DNA of 22,914 nt from RPQK01 sp041946865. Lineage in GTDB: Bacteria > Acidobacteriota > UBA6911 > RPQK01. Positions 6,597-14,254 of this stretch are shown piece by piece; the first letter of the stretch is position 1; each line of letters opens with the position of its first letter. The notes beneath the pieces were generated by a model. It made no database searches and was not told where the DNA came from. It saw nothing but the letters and a program-made list of their open reading frames with translations. The position numbers and the translations under genes were made by a program. The stretch lies in the NCBI GenBank assembly GCA_041946865.1, contig JBHGBF010000099.1:1-22914 (forward strand), given 5' to 3'.

Positions 6597-7634
6597 CTAT
6601 GTGCGGCAATAGCTGGTCAGGCAGGATTTGTCGCCGAGGATGTTGCCGGCATAGACCAAGGCGCCTTCGCCGACAGAGCAGCCGCGGCCCAGGATGCTGC
6701 CCGAGACGAAGGCATTGCGCTTGATCCTGCAGCCGGGCCAGAGCACGGAATTCCGAACGACGGCGCCTTCCTCGATGCGGCAATTGCTTCCGATGACGGA
6801 ATGAACGATCTGGGCGCCCGGTTTGATCATACAGTGCTCGTCGATCAGCGACTTGTCATCGACTTCGGCCAGCGGATTGTCGGGCCGGTGGTTTTCCTTC
6901 CGGTAGCCGAGAAACTGCGGGACGGAAATCCGCTTGTCGAGAAAATCCATGTTGGATTGCAGGTAGTTGTAAGGGCGCGTGATCTCCCGCCAGTACTCCC
7001 CGACCGAGCGTGCAAAAAGCGGAACCCCGCGATCAAGCAGACTCGGGAACAGGTCCTTTTCAAAGAAACAGGGCCGATCGCGAGGGATCCATTGCAGAAC
7101 GTCGGGCTCCAGTACGTAGACGCCGGCATTGATCGTGTTGTTGCGAACCTCTTTGCCGCGGGGGCGCTCGATGAAGGCAGTCACCCGGCCTTGGTGGTTG
7201 ACTCCCACGGCCCCGTAGGACCGGGGATTGGCCACGCTGCAAGTGGCGATGGTGACCGGCCCTCCGTGTTTGCGATGAGTCTCCAGACACTGCTCAAATG
7301 CCATCTCGCTTAACACGTCCCCATTGAGCACGAGAGTCGTGTCATCGATGAGATGCTCCGCCACCTTGAAAGCGCCCGCAGTTCCGAGGGGAGTGCTCTC
7401 GACGTGGTACCGAAGCAGCAGTCCGAAGTTCGATCCGTCGTCCAGGACCTCGCGGATCAATCGGGGCTGGTAGGAGAGGCTGAGAATAATCTCGGTAATG
7501 CCGGCCTTTTTCAGCTGGCTGACTTGAAAGAGGATGAGCGGAAAGTTCCCTATCGGCAGCAGCGGCTTGGGCGTATTAAGGGTCAAAGGGACCATGCCAC
7601 TACTGAGTCCTCCGGCCAGGATCAGTGCTTTCAT
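6597..7634 (-). CDS. NDP-sugar nucleotidyltransferase homologue with altered catalytic motifs
   Basis: A 345-residue protein with the layout of sugar-1-phosphate nucleotidyltransferases (mannose-1-P guanylyltransferase / glucose-1-P thymidylyltransferase type). It has an N-terminal Rossmann-like NTP_transferase domain (about 1-235) and a C-terminal left-handed beta-helix of hexapeptide repeats (about 255-335). The fold signatures TPKPLLPIGN, ESTPLGTAGA, LNGDV (Asp106) and NAGVYVLEP are kept. The key nucleotide-binding GGxGTRLRPLT motif reads GGLSSGMVPLT, so the Arg is lost. The usual EKP sugar-phosphate Lys is Arg157, and the second metal Asp of WxDIG is Glu217 (WREIT). It may be a regulatory or weakly active paralogue, like the GMPPA subunit of eukaryotes. 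It appears monocistronic and divergent from pgsA. Confidence 0.82.
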   Translation of the reverse strand: MKALILAGGLSSGMVPLTLNTPKPLLPIGNFPLILFQVSQLKKAGITEIILSLSYQPRLIREVLDDGSNFGLLLRYHVESTPLGTAGAFKVAEHLIDDTTLVLNGDVLSEMAFEQCLETHRKHGGPVTIATCSVANPRSYGAVGVNHQGRVTAFIERPRGKEVRNNTINAGVYVLEPDVLQWIPRDRPCFFEKDLFPSLLDRGVPLFARSVGEYWREITRPYNYLQSNMDFLDKRISVPQFLGYRKENHRPDNPLAEVDDKSLIDEHCMIKPGAQIVHSVIGSNCRIEEGAVVRNSVLWPGCRIKRNAFVSGSILGRGCSVGEGALVYAGNILGDKSCLTSYCRT

Positions 7635-7644
7635 TTCTGTGAAA

Positions 7645-7650
7645 ATGCTA
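7645..7650 (-). promoter_or_regulatory. -10-like hexamer upstream of the nucleotidyltransferase-like gene
   Basis: On the minus strand TAGCAT ends 10 nt before ATG 7634. It is a weaker match than the others, but the position is the same as in the other putative leaderless genes. Confidence 0.35.
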
Positions 7651-7705
7651 ACATACAGACCCGGCTGGTGCCCATTTGCAAACCGTTCCGCAGCCCTCCG
7701 CTGCG

Positions 7706-7862
7706 AGGGTGTTGAAAAAGGTCCTCGGACGAGCGGTGTTCCGCCCCTTCCGGCGGGCTTGTATAAACGCTATCCTGCTATGGATTAGCTCTGAAAAGCC
7801 CGCCCAAAGGCGGGACTACGAACGGGTCGGGAGGCACATCCTCCAGACTTTTTCAACACCCT
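7706..7862. mobile_element. 157-bp MITE-like element with 7-bp target duplication
   Basis: Terminal inverted repeats AGGGTGTTGAAAAAG (7706-7720) and CTTTTTCAACACCCT (7848-7862) are perfect. Immediately outside them CGCTGCG occurs as a direct repeat at 7699-7705 and 7863-7869, as expected for a 7-bp target-site duplication. The interior has no transposase and contains two GC-rich hairpins, one of them CCCGCC-CAAA-GGCGGG at 7799-7814. A non-autonomous element mobilised by a transposase elsewhere in the genome is the best explanation. It lies between the divergent nucleotidyltransferase-like gene and pgsA, about 113 bp upstream of the pgsA start. Confidence 0.85.
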
Positions 7863-7929
7863 CGCTGCGTGCGCGGCTCTGCTGGTGGCGCGGCAATGGT
7901 GGTGCGGTGCGGATTTGCAACCTGATCTC

Positions 7930-7943
7930 GCAACCCGTAACCT
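7930..7943 (-). repeat. Two-unit heptamer copy upstream of pgsA
   Basis: GCAACCC-GTAACCT is a two-unit version of the GYAACCN heptamer found in arrays A and B. A further GCAACCT lies 14 nt earlier, in the same 7-bp register. It could be a seed or a remnant of a longer array. Confidence 0.45.
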
Positions 7944-7958
7944 GCGATGTTAGAAGTG

Positions 7959-7967
7959 TGTTATAAG
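7959..7967 (+). promoter_or_regulatory. Extended -10 promoter of pgsA
   Basis: TGTTATAAG contains an extended -10 TGn motif and TATAAG, 8 nt before the GTG start at 7976. This geometry suggests a leaderless mRNA for the head of the pgsA-terC gene run. Confidence 0.5.
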
Positions 7968-7975
7968 GTCTTGTC

Positions 7976-8605
7976 GTGAATCTGCCCAACGCTTTAACAC
8001 TGTCACGGATTTTTCTGGCGCCGTTGCTGGTGGTCTTGCTGCTGACCGGCCGGGTAGCGACCCGTGAGACGTGGGCGTTCGTAGTCCTGGTTGCCGCTTC
8101 GGCGACAGACTACCTGGACGGATACCTCGCGCGCAAGCGCTTCCAGGTGACGACGCTGGGGAAACTGCTCGATCCGATCGCAGACAAGCTGCTGATCTCA
8201 GCCGCTTTCATCTCGCTGGTGGAGATGCGGATTGCTCCGGCCTGGATGGTGGTGATTATCGTGGGGCGGGAATTCGCCGTAACCGGGCTGCGGAGCATTG
8301 CCTCTCAGGGGGGCTTTGCGATTGCGGCGTCGCGGCTGGGCAAGTACAAAATGGCAAGCCAGGTGGCGTGTGCCGGCCTTCTGATTCTTGGCGGCCATTA
8401 CCCGGGGACCCTGCTTTACAAGGCCGGCCGGCTTTTGTTGTGGATCGTGGTCATCCTGGCAATCGTCTCCATGGTGCAGTATTTCAGGCGTTTTTGGAGC
8501 CAGGTGGACGAAGGAATCAAGAATCGCAGGCGACAGGAGAATCGGAGGCGCATTCCGTTTCTCAAACGATATCGACGGAAATCAGATGCCACCATTAACA
8601 CCTGA
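7976..8605 (+). CDS. pgsA: CDP-diacylglycerol--glycerol-3-phosphate 3-phosphatidyltransferase
   Basis: A 209-residue integral membrane enzyme that makes phosphatidylglycerol phosphate from CDP-diacylglycerol and glycerol-3-phosphate, the committed step to anionic phospholipids. The CDP-alcohol phosphotransferase motif is complete: Asp45, Asp48-Gly49, Ala52-Arg53, Gly62, Asp66 and Asp70. Several hydrophobic helices surround it, and a basic C-terminal tail (RRRQENRRRIPFLKRYRRK) follows the last one. The start is GTG, chosen because NLPNALTLSRI is the family N-terminus and an extended -10 box lies just upstream. Its 3' end overlaps the AMMECR1-domain gene by 20 bp, so it heads a compact gene run. 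Confidence 0.93.
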   Translation: MNLPNALTLSRIFLAPLLVVLLLTGRVATRETWAFVVLVAASATDYLDGYLARKRFQVTTLGKLLDPIADKLLISAAFISLVEMRIAPAWMVVIIVGREFAVTGLRSIASQGGFAIAASRLGKYKMASQVACAGLLILGGHYPGTLLYKAGRLLLWIVVILAIVSMVQYFRRFWSQVDEGIKNRRRQENRRRIPFLKRYRRKSDATINT

Positions 8606-9137
8606 GGAAGGGGCGGAGCTGCTCCAGATCGCGCAAGACGCCCTGCGCCTGCATCTTTTCTGCGGCCAGCCGTACCAGGGCACACCGGTTCATCCGTCCC
8701 TGTTTTGCCCGGGCGCCGTCTTTGTCACACTGAAGCGAGGCGGGTTGCCGAGGGGCTGTATCGGCCACTTGATCCCCCGCGAGCCGCTGTATCTGTCCGT
8801 GGCTGAATGCGCCGTCGCCGCTGCTACGCGCGACCCCCGCTTCGACAGAGTGCGCGAAGAAGAGCTGGCCGAAATCAGGATCGATATCTCGGTCCTGAGC
8901 CCGCTCGAAATCGTCGCCGACCTGAGCCTGATCGAGGTCGGCACGCACGGTCTTTACATCGAGAAGGGCGATTGTCACGGGGTCTTGTTGCCGCAGGTTG
9001 CGGTGGAACTGGGGCTCGATCGCGATCAGTTCCTCGATCTGACTTGCCGCAAGGCCGGCCTGCCGCCGGATGCCTGGAGGCACGGCGCGGTTATCAAGGT
9101 CTTCTCTTGCCAAATCTTTCACTCGGAACCCCTTTAG
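8586..9137 (+). CDS. AMMECR1-domain protein (AmmeMemoRadiSam system protein A type)
   Basis: A 183-residue protein from ATG 8586. The AMMECR1 domain is recognisable from GAVFVTLKRGGLPRGCIGHL, AVAAATRDPRFDRVREEEL, RIDISVLSPLE and HGVLLPQVA. In many prokaryotes this protein occurs with Memo and a radical SAM protein, and the joint function is unknown. Neither partner is in this window. It overlaps pgsA by 20 bp, and aroDE begins at the very next base after its stop. It is therefore almost certainly co-transcribed and translationally coupled in a pgsA-AMMECR1-aroDE-thrB run. An open frame extends upstream into pgsA, but ATG 8586 fits the domain start. No clear Shine-Dalgarno sequence is visible. 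Confidence 0.88.
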   Translation: MPPLTPEEGAELLQIAQDALRLHLFCGQPYQGTPVHPSLFCPGAVFVTLKRGGLPRGCIGHLIPREPLYLSVAECAVAAATRDPRFDRVREEELAEIRIDISVLSPLEIVADLSLIEVGTHGLYIEKGDCHGVLLPQVAVELGLDRDQFLDLTCRKAGLPPDAWRHGAVIKVFSCQIFHSEPL

Positions 9138-10598
9138 ATGTCTCAGTTGTGCCTCATCCTTGCCGAAGAGCGAGTTGATCAGTTAAACGCGAAGATCAGG
9201 CGCTGGAATGGCGCCTGCCCGCTGATCGAGATCCGGATCGACCATCTCGGTTCCCCGCAGGTTCCTCGTCTTCCTGAGTCGAGACGCAGCCGCTACATCG
9301 CCACCTGCCGGCCGGCGAGGGAGGGAGGCCGTTATCGCGGCGCAGAGCCCGAACGGCTGGGATTGCTTCGGCGGGCCGCACAGTCGGGCTTTGACTGGAT
9401 AGATCTCGAGGGTGACGTGCCGCCCATGTCTTTTCCTCCAGGTGTGCAGATCGTACGTTCGCATCATGACTTTCAGAGTTTTCCCCAGGATTGGGCAGGC
9501 CTTCTGACCAAAATGGATTCGCTGCCCGGGGACGTCAGCAAGATTGCCGTGACGGTGGAGAACACCGCGCAGCTGGTCGAAGTGCTGCGGCAGTTCGAAA
9601 GGCCTGCGCCCAGAAAGCGGATTTTTATTGGAATGGACGGCTTCGGACAGCCCTCCCGCTTGCTCGGTCACTTCCTCGGAAACGCCTGGACTTACGTCAC
9701 TGAAGAAGCGGGCCGGCAGGTCGCGCCGGGGCAATGCAGTCTGGATGAAGCCCTAACCTCGTTTCGCCTGGATTATTCCGGTCCACGTCCGACCGTCTAC
9801 GGCATACTGGGCAATCCTCTGGTTCACTCCATGTCTCCGCCGCTTCACAACCGGCTTTTTGCCCACTACCGGCTGGAAAACGTGTACCTGCCCTTTCGGC
9901 TGACCGCTGTCGAGCCGTGGTTCGAATACGTCGCTACGAGCCCGATTCGTTTCGGGGGCTTTAGCGTCACACTGCCCTTCAAGACGGACGTAGTGAAGTT
10001 CGTCACGGCGGCGGGTGAAGCAGATCAGGCGTTGAACACGCTGGTCAGGGAAGGGTCGGGGTGGAAGGGGGTCAACACCGACTATGCAGGTTTCCTGAAG
10101 CCGCTGGCAGGAATCGATCTTCGCGGATGCGAGGCGCTGGTTCTGGGAACGGGCGGCGTCACGCATACTGTGATCCGGGCCCTTCAAAGCAAGGGCGCCA
10201 AGATCACCGTTGTCGGTCGCGACCCGGCCAAAACCGCCGCTCTGACCCGTCGCTACGGGTGCGGCCAGGCGCTTTTCTCGGATCTTCCCATCAAGGCCCA
10301 CCTGTGTGTGAACTGCACGCCTGTGGGACAGTACCCGGCGACCGAAGCTTCGCCGCTTGCCGCCGGTCAGCTGGCTTTCGAAATGGTCTACGACCTGATC
10401 TACCGGCCGGAGCGCACGGCGTTGATCCAGATGGCGGAATCGAAAGGACTGAAGACAATCACGGGCCGGGAAATGTTCGTCGAGCAGGCGGCCTTGCAGT
10501 TTCACGCTTGGACGGGTATCGATCCGGATCGCAAGTTGGTTCGTGAGATAGTAGAATCTCTGTTTTCTGGCGCGGAGCAAGTGGCGGGTGAAGGATGA
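9138..10598 (+). CDS. aroDE: Bifunctional 3-dehydroquinate dehydratase / shikimate dehydrogenase
   Basis: A 486-residue fusion catalysing shikimate pathway steps 3 and 4. Residues 1-205 are a type I dehydroquinase: Glu31-Ile-Arg33, the SHHDF motif with His109/His110, the Schiff-base Lys135 in KIAVTVEN, and a C-terminal GQPSR loop. Residues about 217-480 are shikimate dehydrogenase: GILGNPLVHSMSPPLHN, FSVTLPFK with catalytic Lys282, GVNTDYAGF (NTD 313-315), the NADP-binding GTGG at 337-340 and NCTPVG. Both active sites look intact. The same domain order occurs in plant enzymes and in some bacteria. ATG 9138 abuts the upstream stop codon, and the 3' end shares ATGA with thrB. Confidence 0.95.
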   Translation: MSQLCLILAEERVDQLNAKIRRWNGACPLIEIRIDHLGSPQVPRLPESRRSRYIATCRPAREGGRYRGAEPERLGLLRRAAQSGFDWIDLEGDVPPMSFPPGVQIVRSHHDFQSFPQDWAGLLTKMDSLPGDVSKIAVTVENTAQLVEVLRQFERPAPRKRIFIGMDGFGQPSRLLGHFLGNAWTYVTEEAGRQVAPGQCSLDEALTSFRLDYSGPRPTVYGILGNPLVHSMSPPLHNRLFAHYRLENVYLPFRLTAVEPWFEYVATSPIRFGGFSVTLPFKTDVVKFVTAAGEADQALNTLVREGSGWKGVNTDYAGFLKPLAGIDLRGCEALVLGTGGVTHTVIRALQSKGAKITVVGRDPAKTAALTRRYGCGQALFSDLPIKAHLCVNCTPVGQYPATEASPLAAGQLAFEMVYDLIYRPERTALIQMAESKGLKTITGREMFVEQAALQFHAWTGIDPDRKLVREIVESLFSGAEQVAGEG

Positions 10599-11506
10599 AT
10601 GAAAGGTTTCGAGTCCGGGTTTCTGCAAGCACCAGCAACCTCGGGCCGGGTTTCGACACGATTTCAGCCGCCCTGGGGTTGCACCTGACGGTGGACGTCG
10701 AAACGACGGATGAGCCCGGGATTGTCTGGGTCAGCGGATGCCCGCTGCCACCGGAGGAGAACGTGGCCGATAAGGCCTTGAGGTCGGCAGCCGGGGCGCT
10801 CGGTCTCGACCGCCTGGGCCTGCGCTTGCGGATGAACAATCCGATCCCTCTCAAGAGGGGCCTGGGAAGTAGCGGCGCCGCCATTATTGCCGGCATCAAG
10901 ATTGCTGAGACGGTTGCCGGCCGAGCCATGACCCCTGAAGCGATCTTCGATCTGGCTTACCCTCTGGAGGGCCACCCGGACAACATTGCGGCCAGCCTGC
11001 TGGGAGGCTGGGTCCTGTCTCGAGTGGAAAATGCCGGCATGCGAGCGGAGAAAATCGTTTCGAAGCTCTCCTGCCGGTTCGTATTGGCCATCCCGCGGGT
11101 GACGGTCTCGACCCGGGACGCGCGGCAGATCCTTCCGGACTGCTACCCGCGTGCCGACGCCGTCTTCAACTTGCAGCGATGCGCCCTTTTTGTTCACGCC
11201 CTTTGGGCCGGACACAAGGACCTGCTGAGAGAAGCATCGCAGGACCGGCTCCATCAGCCGTTTCGATCCAAGCTGGTTTCAGGCCTGGCCGACCTCCTCC
11301 AGCTGCGGAATTGCGAGGGCCAAATGGCCGAACATGTCTTAAGTGTGACGATCAGCGGTTCCGGCTCCGCCATGGTGGCTATCGCTGACGGGCTTTACGA
11401 GGAAATCGGCAGCTGGATGGTTCAAACTCTGCGCGAGTGCGGCACCGAAGCTGATTTCCTTGTTCTTGACCTCGACCTATCCGGGGCCTGCGTGGCCTTC
11501 CCATAA
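10595..11506 (+). CDS. thrB: Homoserine kinase
   Basis: A 303-residue GHMP-family kinase that phosphorylates L-homoserine with ATP in threonine synthesis, acting in the cytoplasm. The N-terminus VRVSASTSNLGPGFD is the family opening. The ATP-binding glycine-rich loop PLKRGLGSSGAAIIAG lies at 85-100, EGHPDN at 125-130, and the C-terminal ISGSGSAMVAI motif is present. The length is typical. The start overlaps the aroDE stop as ATGA, the classic arrangement for coupled translation, and terC-like begins 9 bp after its stop. Grouping aroDE and thrB puts two amino-acid routes on one transcript. Confidence 0.95.
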   Translation: MNERFRVRVSASTSNLGPGFDTISAALGLHLTVDVETTDEPGIVWVSGCPLPPEENVADKALRSAAGALGLDRLGLRLRMNNPIPLKRGLGSSGAAIIAGIKIAETVAGRAMTPEAIFDLAYPLEGHPDNIAASLLGGWVLSRVENAGMRAEKIVSKLSCRFVLAIPRVTVSTRDARQILPDCYPRADAVFNLQRCALFVHALWAGHKDLLREASQDRLHQPFRSKLVSGLADLLQLRNCEGQMAEHVLSVTISGSGSAMVAIADGLYEEIGSWMVQTLRECGTEADFLVLDLDLSGACVAFP

Positions 11507-11515
11507 CTCCCAATC

Positions 11516-12232
11516 ATGCTCCACAACATTTTCATTGTCCTGACTTTGGTGGTGCTTGAGGGCTTGTTGTCGGCGGACAACGCCCTGGTCCTCGCGATCC
11601 TCGTCAAGCATCTGCCCCGAACCCAGCGGAAGAAAGCTCTTCGTTACGGAATCTGGGGCGCCTTCGTTTTCCGCGCTATCGCCATTCTGCTGGCCAAGGA
11701 GTTGCGCCGCTTCTGGCCGTTCCGCCTGCTGGGCGGCCTGTACCTCTGTTACGTCGCGATCAGCCACTTCGTGAGGGGGAAGCGCGAGGAGCCCGAACTC
11801 GTGGAAGTGTCCAAGAAAGGCTTTTGGGGAACAGTCCTGGCGGTCGAGCTCACCGACATCGCTTTCTCGGTTGACTCGATCCTGGCCGCCGTGGCCATGT
11901 CCGACAAGGTCTGGGTGGTGTACCTGGGAGGCGTTCTGGGCATCATCACCATGCGTTTCGTCGCCGGAGGATTCCTGCGACTGCTTGATCTTTTTCCGCG
12001 CCTGGAAACGGCTGCCTACCTGCTCGTAGCCTGGATCGGCATCAAGCTCTCGCTGGAAACCTTCGATTTTCACTTCCCCACCTGGCTCTTCTGGGGAGTC
12101 ATGTTTGTCCTGTTTGCCTCGGGTTTTGTCAAGACCAGGCGGATCAAGGAGGCACCGGCCGGAGTGGAGCCGTCTAAAGAAGGGCTCTATTCTGAAGTGG
12201 CCCGGAACGGTGAGGACAAGGCGGACGACTAG
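11516..12232 (+). CDS. TerC-family integral membrane protein
   Basis: A 238-residue protein with about seven hydrophobic segments, of the TerC/Alx family. Two internally related halves carry acidic transmembrane residues: LEGLLSADNALV (Glu15, Asp21, Asn22) and VELTDIAFSVDSILAA (Glu111, Asp114, Asp120). Family members export manganese or supply metals to exported enzymes, and others were named for tellurite resistance. The substrate here is not shown by the sequence. It lies 9 bp after thrB and is likely co-transcribed. There is no manganese (yybP-ykoY) riboswitch immediately upstream. Confidence 0.9.
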   Translation: MLHNIFIVLTLVVLEGLLSADNALVLAILVKHLPRTQRKKALRYGIWGAFVFRAIAILLAKELRRFWPFRLLGGLYLCYVAISHFVRGKREEPELVEVSKKGFWGTVLAVELTDIAFSVDSILAAVAMSDKVWVVYLGGVLGIITMRFVAGGFLRLLDLFPRLETAAYLLVAWIGIKLSLETFDFHFPTWLFWGVMFVLFASGFVKTRRIKEAPAGVEPSKEGLYSEVARNGEDKADD

Positions 12233-12240
12233 CCACGCGT

Positions 12241-12246
12241 TACAAT
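12241..12246 (+). promoter_or_regulatory. -10 hexamer of the thiF/moeB-like gene
   Basis: TACAAT lies in the short 23-bp gap after the terC-like stop and 9 nt before ATG 12256. This gives a possible internal leaderless promoter within an otherwise continuous gene run. No clear -35 box is visible. Confidence 0.45.
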
Positions 12247-12255
12247 AGAGGCACG

Positions 12256-13278
12256 ATGCTGTCAGATCGATACTCCCGTCAGGTTCTCTTCAAAGGCATC
12301 GGGGGCCCGGGTCAGAAGAAGATCCGCGGGACGCGTGTTGCGGTGGTCGGATGCGGCGCGCTGGGCACCTGCAGCTCCGAAATGCTGGTCCGGGCGGGAA
12401 TCGGCCGACTGGTGCTGGTGGATCGGGATTTTGTCGAGCTGAGCAACCTCCACCGCCAAAGCCTCTTTACCGAGGAGGACGCACGTCACGGTTTGCCTAA
12501 AGCCGTGGCAGCCGAGCGTGCGCTATCTCAGATCAACACAGACGTGAGTATTCGCGCGCGGGTTGCCGACGTCACGTCCGAGAACATTGCGGAGATTTGT
12601 GAAGGCTGTGCGCTGATCGTGGACGGGACCGACAATTTCGAGACTCGGTACCTGATCAACGATTACTCCGTAAAGAGCGGCACACCCTGGGTGTACGGCG
12701 CTTGCGTCGGGAGTTTCGGGACGAGCTGTGCCTTTGTTCCAGGCCAGACCGGGTGTTTTCGATGCCTGTGTGAGGAACCCCCGGCCGGCGCCGGTGTTGA
12801 GACCTGTGACACAGCCGGCGTTCTCGCTCCGATTGTCCATACCGTGGCCGCCTACCAGGTGGCCCAGGTTTTGAAACTGATTACTGGTTCCTCAAGCGGT
12901 GAACTGAGGCTCTTGCAGGTGGACGTCTGGGATGACGCCTGGAGGGCCGTCTCGCTCAAAGGTCTGAGGAATCCCGAATGCGATTGCTGCGTCAAGAAAA
13001 AGTTGGTTTTTCTTGAAGGCAGCCAGGAGTCTCGTCTCACGAGGCTGTGTGGCCGCAACGCGGTTCAAATCTCGCCCGGGCGGCCGGTTCATCTCGACTT
13101 TGCGGAGTTGTCGGCGAGGCTCGCCCGCGCGGCGGAGGTCGACTTCAACGATTTCCTGATGAGGATCAGGGTGCCGGGCTTTGAGATCGCCCTGTTCCCG
13201 GACGGACGGTCAATCATCAAGGGCACAGATGACCCCGCGCTGGCTCGGGCGGTTTATTCCCGGTACATTGGAATGTAA
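12256..13278 (+). CDS. ThiF/MoeB-family ubiquitin-like-protein adenylyltransferase
   Basis: A 340-residue E1-like enzyme that adenylates the C-terminal glycine of a small sulfur carrier such as ThiS or MoaD. The nucleotide-binding loop VGCGALG lies at 31-37. The LVDRDFVELSNLHRQ segment supplies Asp58, Asn64, Arg67 and Gln68. Lys82 and DGTDNF (Asp126) follow. A structural zinc site is formed by Cys167/Cys170 and Cys242/Cys245. Cys184 in the CDTAGVL crossover loop corresponds to the reactive cysteine of ThiF. The C-terminal 90 residues (from about 250) contain LCGRNAVQI and a small domain often fused to this family in thiamin-type enzymes. No carrier or thi/moa genes are in the window, so ThiF versus MoeB remains open. 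Confidence 0.9.
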   Translation: MLSDRYSRQVLFKGIGGPGQKKIRGTRVAVVGCGALGTCSSEMLVRAGIGRLVLVDRDFVELSNLHRQSLFTEEDARHGLPKAVAAERALSQINTDVSIRARVADVTSENIAEICEGCALIVDGTDNFETRYLINDYSVKSGTPWVYGACVGSFGTSCAFVPGQTGCFRCLCEEPPAGAGVETCDTAGVLAPIVHTVAAYQVAQVLKLITGSSSGELRLLQVDVWDDAWRAVSLKGLRNPECDCCVKKKLVFLEGSQESRLTRLCGRNAVQISPGRPVHLDFAELSARLARAAEVDFNDFLMRIRVPGFEIALFPDGRSIIKGTDDPALARAVYSRYIGM

Positions 13279-13340
13279 AGGACGATAAGGACCGAACGGC
13301 AAGGCCCTTGTAGTCATTCAGGTAAGTTGGGAATATTGCT

Positions 13341-14114
13341 ATGAACATGAACAGACTTGCCCTTCTCACACTTGGCCTGCTTCTGATGCTGCCTTCCCCC
13401 GTCAGGGCGGACGCCAGGAAAGCCCGCGAGGTGATCGCAGCGGCCATCGAGGCCATGGGAGGGAAGAACTACCTCGACATCAAGAATGCCCACAGTTCCG
13501 GTCAGTACTTCACATTCGATCGCGAGGGACGCAAGGGCCATGCCCGCTACCAGGATTGGACAAACTATGATCCGGTCAAGTGGCGGTTTCAGCTGGGCGA
13601 GGGAAAACGCCAATCAGTCGAAATCTACAACCTGGAGTTGGGAAAAGGCTGGTCGCTGGAGGGCAAAGACACGGTTGAGGAGATCAAGTCCGAGGCGGTG
13701 GAGAGTTTCCGCCAGGCCGTTAAGCGGGACCTCGACATCCTGCTCAAAAAGCGGGTCAACGAAGAAGGAATGAACCTTTACTACTACGGACCCGACGACG
13801 TGGCGGGCTCCGGGGAGAGCGAAGCGGTGGAGTTCCTCGACTCCACAAATCTTTCTGTTATAATGTTTTTTGATACTAAGACTCATCTTCCAACAAAGCT
13901 CGAGACTCAAACGACCGACAGATTGGGGCTGCGGCATAAGGAGGAGACCGAGTATTTCACCTGGCTGACGATCCAGAATGTGCTGACACCATTGCGCATT
14001 GATGTGCATGTCGACGGGCAAATGAGCCAGCAACGATTCGTGGAGAAGATCGAGTACAACGTCGCTATACCTGACGACCTTTTCCTGGAACCCAAGGTAG
14101 AGAAAAAAAAGTAA
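13341..14114 (+). CDS. Exported LolA-like outer-membrane lipoprotein-sorting family protein
   Basis: A 257-residue protein with a cleavable signal peptide (MNMNRLALLTLGLLLMLPSPVRA). The mature part resembles the LolA/LolB-like superfamily of soluble periplasmic beta-barrel proteins seen widely in Acidobacteriota: an N-terminal AREVIAAAIEAMGGKNYLDIKNAHSSG followed by alternating strands and a C-terminal PDDLFLEP. It is not a canonical LolA, so a direct role in lipoprotein transport is only a guess. The start could be ATG 13341 or ATG 13347, and neither has a Shine-Dalgarno sequence. It stands 62 bp after the ThiF/MoeB gene. The next gene has its own promoter. Confidence 0.65.
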   Translation: MNMNRLALLTLGLLLMLPSPVRADARKAREVIAAAIEAMGGKNYLDIKNAHSSGQYFTFDREGRKGHARYQDWTNYDPVKWRFQLGEGKRQSVEIYNLELGKGWSLEGKDTVEEIKSEAVESFRQAVKRDLDILLKKRVNEEGMNLYYYGPDDVAGSGESEAVEFLDSTNLSVIMFFDTKTHLPTKLETQTTDRLGLRHKEETEYFTWLTIQNVLTPLRIDVHVDGQMSQQRFVEKIEYNVAIPDDLFLEPKVEKKK

Positions 14115-14226
14115 ACTGCTTCGGACAAAGGGCTTAGACATCGGTCTGTAGAACGCAGCTCGAGAGCAGCCCGCTGGCCGCTGGGGGCAGAGCGACACCG
14201 GTAATCAGGGCAATCGGTTAGCCGGA

Positions 14227-14254
14227 TTGACAGCGCTACCTCAAGCAGTATAAT
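14227..14254 (+). promoter_or_regulatory. Consensus sigma70-type promoter of the GT2 gene
   Basis: TTGACA (14227-14232) and TATAAT (14249-14254) are both perfect consensus hexamers, with a 16-bp spacer. Transcription would start near 14261, giving a 5' leader of about 60 nt before ATG 14322. It is the only full -35/-10 consensus promoter I see in the window. Confidence 0.85.

Noticed and set aside
6405..7313. 302-codon plus-strand open frame
   Set aside because: It is antisense to the nucleotidyltransferase-like gene, which has clear family motifs. The plus-strand translation shows none.
13859..13864. TATAAT inside the LolA-like gene
   Set aside because: It is internal to a coding region with no suitable downstream start or -35 box. 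It is probably chance.
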